From Microglena sp. YARC (Eukaryota; Chlorophyta; Chlorophyceae; Chlamydomonadales; Chlamydomonadaceae), in the NCBI GenBank assembly GCA_022414725.1, contig CM039462.1, positions 12,074,116 through 12,138,115 of the forward strand: a stretch of DNA of 64,000 bases, given 5' to 3'. Position numbers and translations under genes: made by a program. The notes beneath the pieces are model-generated. The model saw only the letters and a program-made list of their open reading frames with translations. It ran no database searches and was not told the DNA's origin. Positions 1 to 10,540 of the stretch are shown here, piece by piece. The stretch's first letter is position 1, and each line of letters opens with the position of its first letter.

Positions 1-1889
1 TCTGCAGGGGGCAACATGTGAGGGGAAATAAGGCTTAGGCAGAATCTGATTTGTTTGTGGGGTTAAGGTCATCAAATGCTAGTTATTCCTTCAGCCCCTC
101 TCGATGGTCCATGTTAAATCTATAAATATGTGAACACAGGACCTAGTATGGTACCGATAAGCACTAGCGGGGCCGGTTTTCCTGCCCCTCACGATGGTCC
201 AGAATTGTCTTGACTACAGAAGGTGAGGAGGAAGTGGAGGATGGTCACGTGCAGGTCACTATTGCTCTGCAGGGGGCAACATGAAAGGGATATGCCACAC
301 TGCTTGTACCCTGTGATTTTGAGGATGGTCGAAAGATCCCCCCCCCCCCCCCCCCCCCCGGATGTTGTGAAGCAGGCTTATATCGGGTCAACAATGGCCT
401 GCATATGACAATCTAATGTAATATTTCTCCCCCCCACACACACACCTGCCACACACCCTTGTCATGAATGTAATCTGTGACAATGCACATGCTGAATATG
501 AGACTCACTCCCTCGGTGTCGCCCAGCCACGTTAAGCATCTGGTCGTAGCTTCAACTCCCTTACAAGCTTGCTTGCAAACCAATCTCCACGTGCCTCTTG
601 TCTCCGAGTCGAAGCAAGGCAGCAAAGCGTCATGGCACTTCCACAAATCACATTCCGGAATTCGGCCAGAGACATTTACTTGATCCGCATTGAGCACCCG
701 TGCCATATTGTTATGTGCAGCCCTCTGGGCCGTTAACTTGGAGTAAAGCAGAAAGTTCGAAGGAGGATAGGAAGATCGAAAGCAAGAATCGAAGTTGTCG
801 TGGATCAGCCGATCAGGGGGCGTGTGCTAAGAGAGCTGCGCTAAACTGGGCGTCCAAATTGACTATCTATGAACGGGGCTCAGGCAAAGAATAGCGTGCA
901 GGGGGTCGGCGGTGTCGCGAGGCGAAAAGTATATCGGTGTCGTGAGGCGAAAAGCAGGTGAGGGCCTGCCAGCCAGCTGACCGCACAAATCGGGGCCCCG
1001 CTTCTCGAAGGCGTCTGACAACCCAGAGGGGTGACAACCCCTGTCCGATGTCCGATGTCCGCCCCTGTCTGACAGTAATGAGCGGTTTGTCGTGCCTGTA
1101 CGAATCGATTTATCTCCCGTTCTTGCCGTTAAGTTCTCAGGATTGGTTAACTACTCGCTAAGACATGCTCGCACGTGCGAATGGAGATCCCTGCAGAATT
1201 GCAGTTAACGCACGCAGATCGAGTAGTGACGGAGGCGTAGGCCTACGCGTAGGTATGACTAACAACTCGGGGGGGGGGGGGAGGGGGGGGTATGGTTATC
1301 GCGAAAATGGTTAACTGGGCGAGATAACTGACGCGAAAAGTGTCGTGTAAACGCTTCGTAGTTAGTTAACTGTACATCTTAACCGTATTTAGAGTATTTA
1401 CCCGCACTATTTTAGAGATTTCCATTCACTATACTACGTGAAGCCACGCACTGAGGACCTCTGGCTGAACTACATGGTGGGGCTAATCCCACAAGCCTTC
1501 CGTCGCCATGTTGCAGAGCGATGAAAGACGAAAAAGAAAAGTAGAATGAAGATGGGGCGTCGAATGGAGAAGAAATTGTTAGAATGTCCCAGATTCTGTC
1601 TTGCTCGAAGATGATCTGTGATCCCAAAGTTCGGAAACTCCTTGCTAATGAAGCTAACAGGTAGGTTGAAGAAAGCAATACGCGTCAGTTGCGCGACCGT
1701 CGCCGGATCAATGCCGGACTGTGCCGGAAGGAGCCGGATATTTTGCGACCCATCCAGAGCCATCCAACCCACACCTCGGTCGAGGGCCTGGATGGATTTT
1801 GGCTTTGGATGGGTCGTCTGGATGGGTATTTCGTCAGTACATCCGTACAAATACAAACCATCCAAAACCCCTATGGGAAGGTAAACACT

Positions 1890-1927
1890 GGATGGGTCGT
1901 CGGTTATCCGTACTTAACGACCCATCC
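1890..1927. repeat. Perfect 11-bp inverted repeat with 16-nt loop
   Basis: GGATGGGTCGT (1890-1900) is the exact reverse complement of ACGACCCATCC (1917-1927). It lies in a segment where GGATGG and CCATCC motifs recur on both strands, so it may be the tip of a larger, decayed foldback element. Function unknown. Confidence 0.6.
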
Positions 1928-2366
1928 AGACCCATCTAGACCCAATGGGAATCCACCCTAACCCAACTGCGAGGCGAATAACGCATAAATCGTCCATCAA
2001 AAATAAGTTTGGCGGCTAAGGTGCGCAGCAGTAGTGTTTCTTTTTTAAGATTTACGCACAGGGTATGACATACCGGAATTGCGGTGTTGCCAATTTTCAG
2101 GTCGGTATACCTCAGCCCAACAATCCCACCGTCGGTTTGCACGCACCTTCCTGTCGAGTCCCTTGCGGTGTGCACCGACCAGTTCTGAGCAAGGGTTCCG
2201 GTAAGACCGACAGAAATCCGCCGAGATTGCTAACATTAGTCCTCTGATGAATGGCGACTAAGCTGACCCTTCCCTCGATGGACTGTAGATGCTGCAGCTT
2301 TTTCCTAGTTGTAGATATCTAGTAGTGATTTGGTCTACGTAAACCTTGATCTTACTACCATACTGA

Positions 2367-2411
2367 CAGAGCTAATAACCTGGTATGTAGCCTACCAGGT
2401 TATTAGCTCTG
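2367..2411. repeat. Perfect 19-bp stem, 7-nt loop hairpin
   Basis: Arms at 2367-2385 and 2393-2411 are exact reverse complements over 19 bp with loop TGTAGCC. No coding exon lies nearby. It could be a small foldback transposon relic or a structured RNA segment; nothing in the flanks decides. Confidence 0.75.
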
Positions 2412-3116
2412 ATTCTTGGGTGACTCACCGGTAAAATACGCACGACAATAGGACCCTTGTTTTGGCCTAGTAACAACAACAACAACTGGTAAATCAACGG
2501 GCGACTTACCCTTTATAGCAATTCAGGGGATGACTTGGGAAGCACACTATGTACTTCAGACTTGGTTCTCAGAATCTCAGGCCAATTATCAAGAATTCTT
2601 GTGAGAATTCTCAGATTTCCAGGCCAAATTCTCGATTTCAAGGACAAAGTCCGGGTTCTTCAGAAACCTTGAACCCAAATCATCCGCTGAATTGCTATAA
2701 AAGCGACCACAACGAGTAGATTTCAGGGTACTTCAAATGGCCAAACTGGCCAGCGCTTTAGCGCACTTGAAAACAAAAAAACTGCGCTTTGTAGAGCAAA
2801 AAGCGCAAAAATTGCTTGCAGCGCCCACAAGGGGTTGCAAAAAACTGCGCTTAAAGCGCAGAGGGGGTCAAAAAGTCAGCGTCCAAAAGCGCCCACCCAG
2901 CTACACAACCTTGCCTGGAGAAAATCTGAAATAAAAAAAACCTGGTGGTCAGCCCTCTTTGAATTAGGGCCGTTGTTAGGTACATGGGTTTTCCAGTTTG
3001 GTGAGATCTAAATCAGTTCCAAGTTGAGTGCAATTTGTGGCCTACTGGCCCAATCAAAATGGGCAAGGCAAGTAGCAAACTTCTCTCTGACTTGTCCCAA
3101 GTTGATGACATGCAGG

Positions 3117-3236
3117 TCAGCTAGTCAGTCAGCTAGTCAGCCAGTCAATCAGTCAGTCAGTCAGTCAGTCAGACAGACAGACAGACAGTCAGTCAGTCAG
3201 TCAGTCAGTCAGTCAGTCAGTCAGTCAGACAGTCAG
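3117..3236. repeat. (CAGT)n tetranucleotide array, about 120 bp
   Basis: Mostly CAGT units with CAGA and CTAG variants. On the other strand the unit is a rotation of GACT, the motif of the 15.7-kb array at the right end of the window. Translation gives only Ser/Gln/Val repeats, so no gene is called. Confidence 0.9.
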
Positions 3237-3442
3237 CGGGTTGGGTTGCCGACCATGGAGTGACTTGCCTGGAGGGGGGGTGGGGGGTGGGGGGGATTGG
3301 TGGGGGGTGGGGGTTGGGTTGGGTTGGGTTGGGTTGGGTTGGGTTGGGTTGGGTTGGGTTGGGTTGGGTTGGGTTGGGTTGGGTTGGGTTGGGTTGGGTT
3401 GGCTGGGTTGGGTTGGGTTGCCGACCATGGAGTGACTTGCCT

Positions 3443-3482
<40 letters not shown>

Positions 3483-3598
3483 TTGTGTTGTGATGTGATG
3501 TGTTGTGATGAGTTGTGTTGTGTTGTGTTGAGTTGTGTTGAGTTGTGTTGTGTTGTGTTGTGTTGTGTTGTGTTGTGTTGGGGGGGGGGGGGGGGGGG
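3237..3598. repeat. (GGGTT)n, (GTTGT)n and poly-G low-complexity tract
   Basis: A 40-bp segment containing GCCGACCATGGAGTGACTTG occurs twice (about 3247-3275 and 3419-3447) and brackets a (GGGTT)n run. A long G homopolymer, a TGTTG-rich run and a second G run follow. Long open frames rich in GWVGL or poly-Pro result from the repeat and are not genes. On the minus strand the duplicated segment reads CAG followed by GCAAGT, a possible GC-type splice donor. Confidence 0.85.
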
Positions 3599-3790
3599 AC
3601 TTCATATATTGTACACGTGTAAATACCTATGTGTGTGACCCAAAGCCAAGCCAGGGCATACTTGACTTCGGTTGAACAAATGACCCAAAATAAATACAAT
3701 GCAGATACCTGCAGATATAGATAAATAGTATATATCACAATAGTATAAAAACACTTGAGATTTAGACAAACACCACACACACACACCTAC

Positions 3791-4111
3791 CTTTCTTTCC
3801 TCGTTGCTAGTGAACCAAGTGTATGGTTGTTCCACATGTGATACAACAGAAAAACACTTGAGATTTAGACAAACACCACACACACACACACACCTACCTT
3901 TCTTTCCCCGTTGCTAGTGAACCAAGTGTATGGTTGGTCCACATGTAATACAACAGAAAAACACTTGAGATTTAGACAGACACCACACACACACACACAC
4001 CTACCTTTCTTTCCTCGTTGCTAGTGAACCAAGTGTATGGTTGTTCCACATGTGATACAACAGAAAAACTCTTGAGAAGTAGACGGACACCACACAAACA
4101 TACACACCTAC
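3791..4111 (-). repeat. Three tandem copies of the 3' edge of the 4.1-kb exon plus intron start
   Basis: Edges at 3791, 4005 and 3898 each repeat about 55-60 bp of the exon at 4112-4231 (codons for HVEQPYTWFTSNEERK) followed by the donor GTAGGTGTG, a CA/TG-rich stretch and the segment ending AAAACACTTGAGATTTAGAC on +. The copies lie downstream of the complete exon on the minus strand. None has the exon's own 5' part. Confidence 0.8.
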
Positions 4112-4231
4112 CTTTCTTTCCTCGTTGCTAGTGAACCAAGTGTAAGGTTGTTCCACATGAGACTCCATGTCTTCTAGATCTTTCTCCACATATCGTTTCA
4201 AAGCTCCATTGCCTAGCGTGGTCTCTTTTGC
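4112..4231 (-). CDS. Internal exon of an unrecognised protein
   Basis: On the minus strand an acceptor (ACTAAACAG) precedes 40 codons that run from AKETTLGNGALKRY through EKDLEDMESHVEQPY to TWFTSNEERK and end at a strong donor (AAAG, then GTAGGT). It is phase 0 on both sides. The product is acidic and probably helical; I do not recognise the family. The exon is called because its 3' edge is repeated three times downstream and its 5' edge once upstream (around 4329-4365), the pattern seen at known exons in this window. Neighbouring exons were not found with confidence. Confidence 0.5.
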
Positions 4232-4328
4232 CTGTTTAGTATCAGTGGGAGGTGGCAGGGGTGAAGATGTGTGTGTGGGTGAGTGAGTGTGTGTGTGTGT
4301 GTGGGGTGGGGGGGGGTGGGGGGGGGTC

Positions 4329-4365
4329 AAAGCTCCAGTGCCTAGCGTGGTCTCTTTTGGAGGTG
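4329..4365 (-). repeat. Upstream copy of the 5' edge of the 4.1-kb exon
   Basis: The sequence around AAAGAGACCACGCTAGGCA on the minus strand repeats the first codons of the 4112-4231 exon (AKETTLG..GAL), then runs into C/CA-rich repeat. It is a truncated 5'-edge duplicate lying upstream of the real exon. Confidence 0.7.
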
Positions 4366-4639
4366 ACAGGGGTAAGGATGTGCAGGTGGGTGGGTGGGTG
4401 GGGTAGGGGAGAGGGAGGGGGGGGTTACATCCTGGCATTCCTGTCTCAGCTGAACTCAATGTTCTCAAACACCCTACCATTACGACCTGGACAAGTCTTT
4501 GAACAGTATAATCTGCTTGCTGTGCTCCCTAGTTTCTGTGGGTATCGCTTGGGGGAGTTGGAATTGGAAGAAGATGGTGAAAAGCGGTTGTGACTTGGCG
4601 GAAAAACCATGAACAATTCAAACTCAAACCATTCAAATT

Positions 4640-6470
4640 CAAATTCTACCATTGTGCACTCTATTACGCAGCCACTTGGACATAACCCAAACACGTATAG
4701 TTGTAGGTTCTCCACACTCTCTTGCACTCTTATTTTAGGTGCTGCTCACAATTATTTTTGTGTGGGTGGGTGGGTGGGTGGGTGCGCGTGTGGGTGCGTG
4801 GTGGGTGCGTGGGTGGGTGGGGGGTGGGTGGGGGGGTAGCTTGACCACTGCCAGTTGTACATTGTCACCTGGATTTCCCTCACCCAGTATTCCATTTCAT
4901 ACATCCCATTATTCCTCTCCCCCATGCACTCTATGTTCTCACACAGCAAACCATAATGCTGCATGCACTCTATTACGAAGCCACTTGGACATATCTCTAA
5001 CACACCTATGAATTTCACACTCTCTTGTACTCCGCACTCTTCTCCTTTTCTCGTCTATTTTTCTGTCTACCACTTTATACATCCCATTATTCATCTTATT
5101 CATGCTTTCGATGTCCTCACACACCAAAACATAATGCACTTAATTACGCAGCCACTTGGCCAAATCCACACTCTTCCCTTCGTGCCGTCTATTTTCTGTA
5201 AACCCCAGTCTACCGCTTAAGACATCCCACTATTCATCTCAAAAATGCATTCAATGTTCTCACACACCAAACCATAATGCTGCGCTCTATTGCGCTGCCA
5301 GTTGGACATATCTCAAACACCCCAAGGAACTCCACACTGACTTGTACTCCGCACTCTTCTCTTTTCGTTGTCTATTTTTTTGTCTACCCCAGTCTACCAC
5401 TTCATACATCCCACTATTCATCGCTCCCATGCACTCAATGTTGTCACACACCAAACCACAATGCTGCACTCTATTATGCAGCCACTTGGGCATATCGCAA
5501 ACACGTCTATGAATTCCACACTCTCTTGTACTCCACACTCTTCTCTTTGTGTCTCCTATTTTCTGTTTACCCCAGTCTACCACTTTAGACATCCCACTAT
5601 TCATCTCAAACACCAAACCATAATGCTGCACTCTATTACGCAGTCACTTGGACATACCTAAAACACACCAAGGAGCTCCACACTCTCTTGCACTCAGCAC
5701 TCTTCTCCTTTTGTCGTCTATTGTTTTTAGTCTACCCCAGTCTACCACTTCATACATCCCACTATTCATCGCCCCCATGCACTCAATGTTGTCACACACC
5801 AAACCATAATGCTGCACTCTATTATGCAGCCACTTGGACATATCTCAAACACCCCAAGGAACTCCACACTCTCTTGTACTCAGCACTCTTCTCCTTTTGC
5901 CGTGTATTTTTCCGTCTACCCCAGTCTACCACTTAATTCATCTCACTATTCATCTCAAGCGTGCAATCAATGTTCACACACACCCGGCCATTATGCACTC
6001 CATTGCACAGCCAGTTGGACACATCCCACACAAGCTTAGGAAATCCACACTCCATTGTAGTCTTCTTATTTTGTTTTCTGTTTTTTCCTCTCCCTCAGTC
6101 TACCACGTACATCCCACTAAGCCTATCCCCCACACACCCAGCCGTTGTGCACTCCATTACGCAGCCAGTTGGACACATCCCACACGAGCTTAGGAAATCC
6201 ACCTTCCATTGTAGTCTTCTTGTTTTGCTTTCAGTTTTTTTGTCTCCCCCAGTCTACCAATGCCCTGGACGGGAATTGAACCCAGGCGGAATTTATCTAA
6301 GCTCTTATGTCAGAAATACTGTGCCCAATGCACTCATAATCTGATCAGCAGTATAGCTGACACATGCATCCCACTAATCCTCTCTCCCACACACTGCATG
6401 CTCACACACAGCCTGCTATTATGCACTCTACTACTCAACCAGTTGGATACATCTCACGCAAGCCTAGGAA
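4640..6470 (-). repeat. Ten-unit tandem array with ~60-bp conserved core
   Basis: About ten units of roughly 110-190 bp. The core on + reads like CACTCTATTACGCAGCCACT then TGGACATATCTCAAACAC; the rest is pyrimidine-rich and more variable. On the minus strand most units read as an exon-like block: a CICPSGC..EC peptide ending before GTGTGTGAGAAC, which resembles a splice donor. Some units keep an AG just before the block (GTGGAG/TTCC) and others (about 6020, 6190) do not. It could be a tandemly multiplied exon edge or a non-coding minisatellite. Confidence 0.7.
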
Positions 6471-6559
6471 CTGCAAATTTGGTTACAGCACTATTGCCAA
6501 GCCGAGGCTTGCAGCATGGCGATTTCAAACCCGAACTCGAAGTGGTCTGAGATATTGAA

Positions 6560-7386
6560 CATGCGCATGCGCTCGGTAGTTAATTCTTACAGGCAACGCG
6601 CTGGTATGCATCTGAATAATGCGCGCTCTAGTGTACTCGTGCTAAGAGTCGCTGCCGTGCGCCGGTGGGATAAAGCGAATTCGAATTCTTACCTGGTACT
6701 GCTCCTGGACAGTCGCTCCATACTGAACGCATATTACAGGCTCCTGCAGATTGACGGCAGCAACTAGCAGCGGCACGGAAAGTAGCAGCAGAGCTGTGCT
6801 CAAAAATGGACTCCACATTCGCAGGTCAACTCAACTCAACGAAAGACTAGGGCACGCGTATTCAAGGACTATCGGTACGCTGGCATGGTCGAGATATAAA
6901 TGGAGAGGACGAGTGGGCGAATGATAAGAAGGTGAGCGCCAGGGTGGACTCCAGGGTGGACTCCGGCAGCTGTCGGATTGTGGGCCAGTTGTGCGCACGG
7001 GAACACACGCTACGGACGCTACGCGGTGTTTCATCTGACCAGCTTCGACGTAGTTGACGGTGACTCGTACTTGCAGGGCGACGGTACATTTCGCTGGAAG
7101 CCCATGTGACTGGCTGGCTTTGGCATCAGTGAGGGCTCTTTATCTCCAGCCCATCATGGGCATGTTATATTCTGACGAGGGAAGGTGCCAGTCTCATCGG
7201 CCGTGCCTGGTGATCTATTTCCGGTATGCGACATTCAAATGGTTTAGTCATCGAACCAATTGCGACCTTTGTCTAGGTAGCCACGAGGCATGCTTGGGGG
7301 ATGCATAGGTGTCACCTACAATTGGGGGGAAGGGCTAGCTAGACCTCATGGGCATCATGTGTACTCTCTGCATCCCTCAAACATAG
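6560..7386. other. No supported gene
   Basis: Short open frames on both strands, none with recognisable motifs or convincing splice sites. A possible start on the minus strand (ATGCGCATGTTCAATATC, near 6566) precedes 24 open codons but has no supported continuation. Confidence 0.4.
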
Positions 7387-7515
7387 CTTCAAATTGAAAT
7401 TGAAATTGAAATTGTTACATTCGAGTAATGCGCCACTCTCAAGACGTGAAGTTAAGGACACCACTGCGTAAGCCGGAGCTAGCAGTAGTCACCATATAGC
7501 TTCAAACTTAGTCCG
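7387..7515 (-). mobile_element. 3'-terminal fragment of the window's LINE family
   Basis: A (TTGAAA)n tract is followed by GACGTGAAGTTAAGGACACC and CGTAAGCCGGAGCTAGC. This is the same 3' end that is present three times at 39-41.4 kb. In element orientation (minus) it is a terminal unit ending in a (CAATTT)n tail. Only about 110 bp survive, so it is a severely 5'-truncated insertion, more diverged than the copies at 39 kb. Confidence 0.8.
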
Positions 7516-8777
7516 TTAAATTGTACTGTTTAGTTACAGTCTAGATGAGTAGATGTGTGTGGAATGTAAATTTACATCCAATTTGAGGCGCGGGAATACA
7601 AGGAGCAGCTAGCAAAAGGATGGCTATGCAGCACATCATAAATTAATTGTCAAGTGGCCTAACTGCAACCCATGCCCAACGTTATGGATCCATCTCCACA
7701 TGAGATATACAAAAACATAAATGGGCTTAAACCTTGCGGACCCTAGTCCAAGGCTATCACCACTTTGGTCAGCCGAGGATAATATTTAGGGGCCCTGACT
7801 TGTGTAAAACGACTTGCACATATTAAGATATTGGTAACATCCATGAAATGCGTAAAATCATGGGAAATAAATCGAGTTCACCTGGAGCTCACGATAACTT
7901 CAAGATCAGTTATATCGAATGACCAGGAAAAATAAAAAATATTGTCAGACGTATCTTATTAAAATATCTACCAGTACTGTCTCTGAGGTTATCTAGATAT
8001 TTGCCGTATCTTACTAAAACACGGCTGACTGAAATGTGAATTGACTGGCGACTGAAATGTTACTAAGGTATCTCGTTTTTTTAGCAGACGAGACCAGCCA
8101 TGACTCCATGCAGAGACCAGTCTCTGACTCCATGTATGGGCCGCCAGGTACGGTACGGTACTTCGGAACCTGGAGTGAACGAGTTGCTGCGGTATACAAT
8201 TTCTTGGCTGGATCACCAGGTGCATCTCATTTTCTTGTTCTCTTCAAACTTACCCGATATTTTCCTCGGCTTTCCTATTCTTGACTCCCTGCCATTTGTT
8301 GTTGCTACAAAAACACGCGTTAAAAATAACGGCAACATTTCGAGTTGAAATACTGACTGGTCCTTCCGAGTTGAGCATCTCGCGATTTCCTTTTGTGATT
8401 TTATGTTTCCTCTTCCTCTGCAAATGCAGTTCTATCATTTTGCCTCTTGCTAGATCTAGCTGTTCGCCCCAAAACAAGGGAGGAGGAGCCATTCCCTTAC
8501 ACGCTCCCCGCCAAGATAATATCCCAGACGTCTGTAGCCAAACGCTTCCTGGATCCCGACTTCCTGTGGCTTCGAGCTACCTGTAATTTACAACTAAGGC
8601 CGCTGCTGACCATGTTGCTGCATAAAATTGGCATAGACGCATGCACAAGCCAGTTGTGAACTGTTTAGCCTAAGACAGTTGTAACGGGCTAACGGCCCGT
8701 AAGCGCAACCCTACCGCACGACCGGTACGATCTGATAGGCAAGGAGAAGTACACTCTAGGACAGAGCATCTGGCTCG
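7516..8777. other. Upstream region of the J-domain gene; no supported gene
   Basis: The sequence is mostly unique. I see no recognisable exon. A palindromic GGGCTAACGGCCCG lies at about 8688, 90 bp before the proposed J-domain start. It may contain the promoter or a 5' exon of the next gene. Confidence 0.35.
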
Positions 8778-10477
8778 ATGCCTCCCACTTCCAGGTCACC
8801 AGGGGCGTATCCAGGCATTAATCAGCGCCGCCCTGCAGCTGACGATGATGGCATGAATGGTTGCGGCTTTTATGAGTTGTTGGGATTGACACACAAGGCC
8901 AGTGCCCAGGAGATCAGGCAAGTCTCGATTAATTCATGCACTTATCACTGCACATTTAGGGGGTCTCGGCACCCTTTTCTGTACCGCTGCCGCACCGCTC
9001 ACCCAAAAGGCACCCTTTTGAGCCAATTGTAAGGGTACGCAACTGCCTCCCCAAATTAGCTGTGTATCATGCCCAATGATTTATTTATGACTAAGGCAAT
9101 AGACCTTCACTTGGATGACGTACGTGCGATATATGATTCATTATGAGGTGAAAACATAACAACACTTGAGGTACAGTTGAGTGATCAAAATAGCACTATA
9201 ATTATGATCCAACTTTATCTGCTTAATATTTTTATATTTGTTAGGGAGAAGTGCATACCGGTATTTACATAGAGTGTTTGCAGAACCGGCTTTATCCGGA
9301 TGTATTATATGATCAGCTTTATATAACCTGCTTCATACGGAAATGTCACTAAGACTGTTTGGAGCAACTTAGCCGACTATCTTTCTACTTGTAGAAGAGC
9401 AAGGCAGGAAGCCCTGGACTGCTTAGTGGCACCGTAATTTATTATCCCTTTTTTTCTTCTTGTGACTTCTCATTTGTTAGCTTCTTACCTCCGCCACTGT
9501 AAGTGGTTGGGATCTGGGTCCTGCTCTGGGGGTTTAATACCTACGCCACCAAAACGGTGGTTGGGAGTTTGGTTTGTTTGTCCTTGACACACCCCTGATG
9601 TAATGTTTTTTTTTTGCTTTGTGGGTGCTTTTTCTTTTTGTTTAAAGCACAGAGTCTCATACACCCTCGCGGTGTCAAGTAGACTTTAACATGTAATGTA
9701 ATGTAATGTAATATGAGTACTTGACTAACTGTACCCAACCAACCAACCAACCCTACCAACCAACCAACCAACCAACCAACCAACCAACCAACCAACCAAC
9801 CAACCAACCAACCACCAACCAACCAACCAACCAACCAACCAACCAACCAACCAACCAACCAACCAACCAACCAACCAACCAACCAACCAACCAACCAACC
9901 AACCAACCAACCAACCAACCAACCAACCAACCAACAACCAACCAACCAACCAACCAACCAACCAACCAACCAACCAACCAACAACCAACCAACCAACCAA
10001 CCAACCAACCAACCAACCAACCAACCAACCAACCAACCAACCAACCAACCAACCAACCAACCAACCAACCAACCAACCAACCAACCAACCAACCAACCAA
10101 CCAACCAACCAACCAACCAACCAACCAACCAACCAACCAACCTGCAGGGCGTCCTACCGAAAGCTTGCCAAGGTGTGCCACCCCGACAAGTCAAGCGGAG
10201 ACCCAGAGGCCCTCTCCCATTTGCAGCATGCATTTGAAGTTCAGTTCTCATAGATCTAGCTATCTAACTATCTGACTAACCAAACTAACCAACCAACAAA
10301 CTAACTAACTATCCAACCTGCCGCAGGGCGTCCTACCGAAAGCTTGCCAAGGTGTGCCACCCCGACAAGTCAAGCGGAGACCCAGAGGTCTTCTCTCGTC
10401 TGCAACATGCATTTGAAGTTCTCATAGATCCTGCCCAGCGCAAGGTATATGATCACCAGGTACTTTGGTCAGACAAG
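8778..10477 (+). CDS. DnaJ/J-domain co-chaperone, first two coding exons
   Basis: Exon 1 is 8778-8917 and exon 2 is 10327-10477, together 97 codons. Exon 1 ends with FYELLGL..ASAQEIR; exon 2 starts [20 protein letters not shown] and continues [18 protein letters not shown]. This gives a full J-domain with its diagnostic His-Pro-Asp motif, expected to stimulate an Hsp70 ATPase. The only in-frame junction uses a GC donor (AG then GCAAGT, intron from 8918) with acceptor GCCGCAG. Exon 2 ends at AAG then GTGAGA. The intron holds a (CCAA)n tract and a broken copy of exon 2. The start is the first in-frame ATG. Later exons are not identified, so subclass (A, B or C) and compartment are open. Confidence 0.75.
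9727..10142. repeat. (CCAA)n array of about 400 bp inside J-domain intron 1
   Basis: Nearly pure CCAA units with a few phase slips (ACCACCAACC, ACCAACAACC). It ends in CCTGCAG, which also forms the acceptor of the truncated exon copy next to it. The minus strand reads LVGW repeats for over 100 codons; this is an artefact of the 4-bp unit. Confidence 0.95.
10148..10246 (+). pseudogene. Truncated upstream copy of J-domain exon 2
   Basis: After acceptor CTGCAG the copy matches exon 2 from [14 protein letters not shown] through HAFEV, with changes such as EALSHL for EVFSRL. A short insertion (CAGT) after GAAGTT then shifts the frame to an early TAG. It has no donor. Splicing exon 1 to this acceptor would give a truncated J-domain protein. 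Confidence 0.85.
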
Positions 10478-10540
10478 GTGAGAATCGCTAAGTATTGTAC
10501 TACCAAGTACCACCTCAGTGTCCTGGTTGTTTGGTTACCT

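Larger units (their letters stand above)
1..3110. other. Gene-poor stretch, no supported gene
   Basis: I see no convincing coding exon here. Open frames are short, start in low-complexity sequence and match nothing I recognise. The stretch holds homopolymers (a C run near 340-359, a G run near 1269-1290), a GGATGG/CCATCC-rich segment at about 1740-1955 and a segment near 2750-2890 rich in the GCGCTTT/AAAGCGC pair. Two clear hairpins are listed separately. Confidence 0.5.

Noticed and set aside
3217..3786. Frames with poly-Pro, NPTQP and HNTTQ repeats near 3.3 kb
   Set aside because: Products of (GGGTT)n, (GTTGT)n and poly-G tracts, with no unique domain.
6262..6335. tRNA-like segment on the minus strand (GGTTCAATTCCCGTCC resembles a T-arm/B box)
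   Set aside because: No acceptor or anticodon stem could be folded and no clear A box was found; at best a decayed tRNA-derived SINE.
9541..10275. Long open frames of LVGW (minus) and TNQP (plus) repeats
   Set aside because: Direct translation of (CCAA)n; a 4-bp unit without stops stays open in several frames. The region is intronic.
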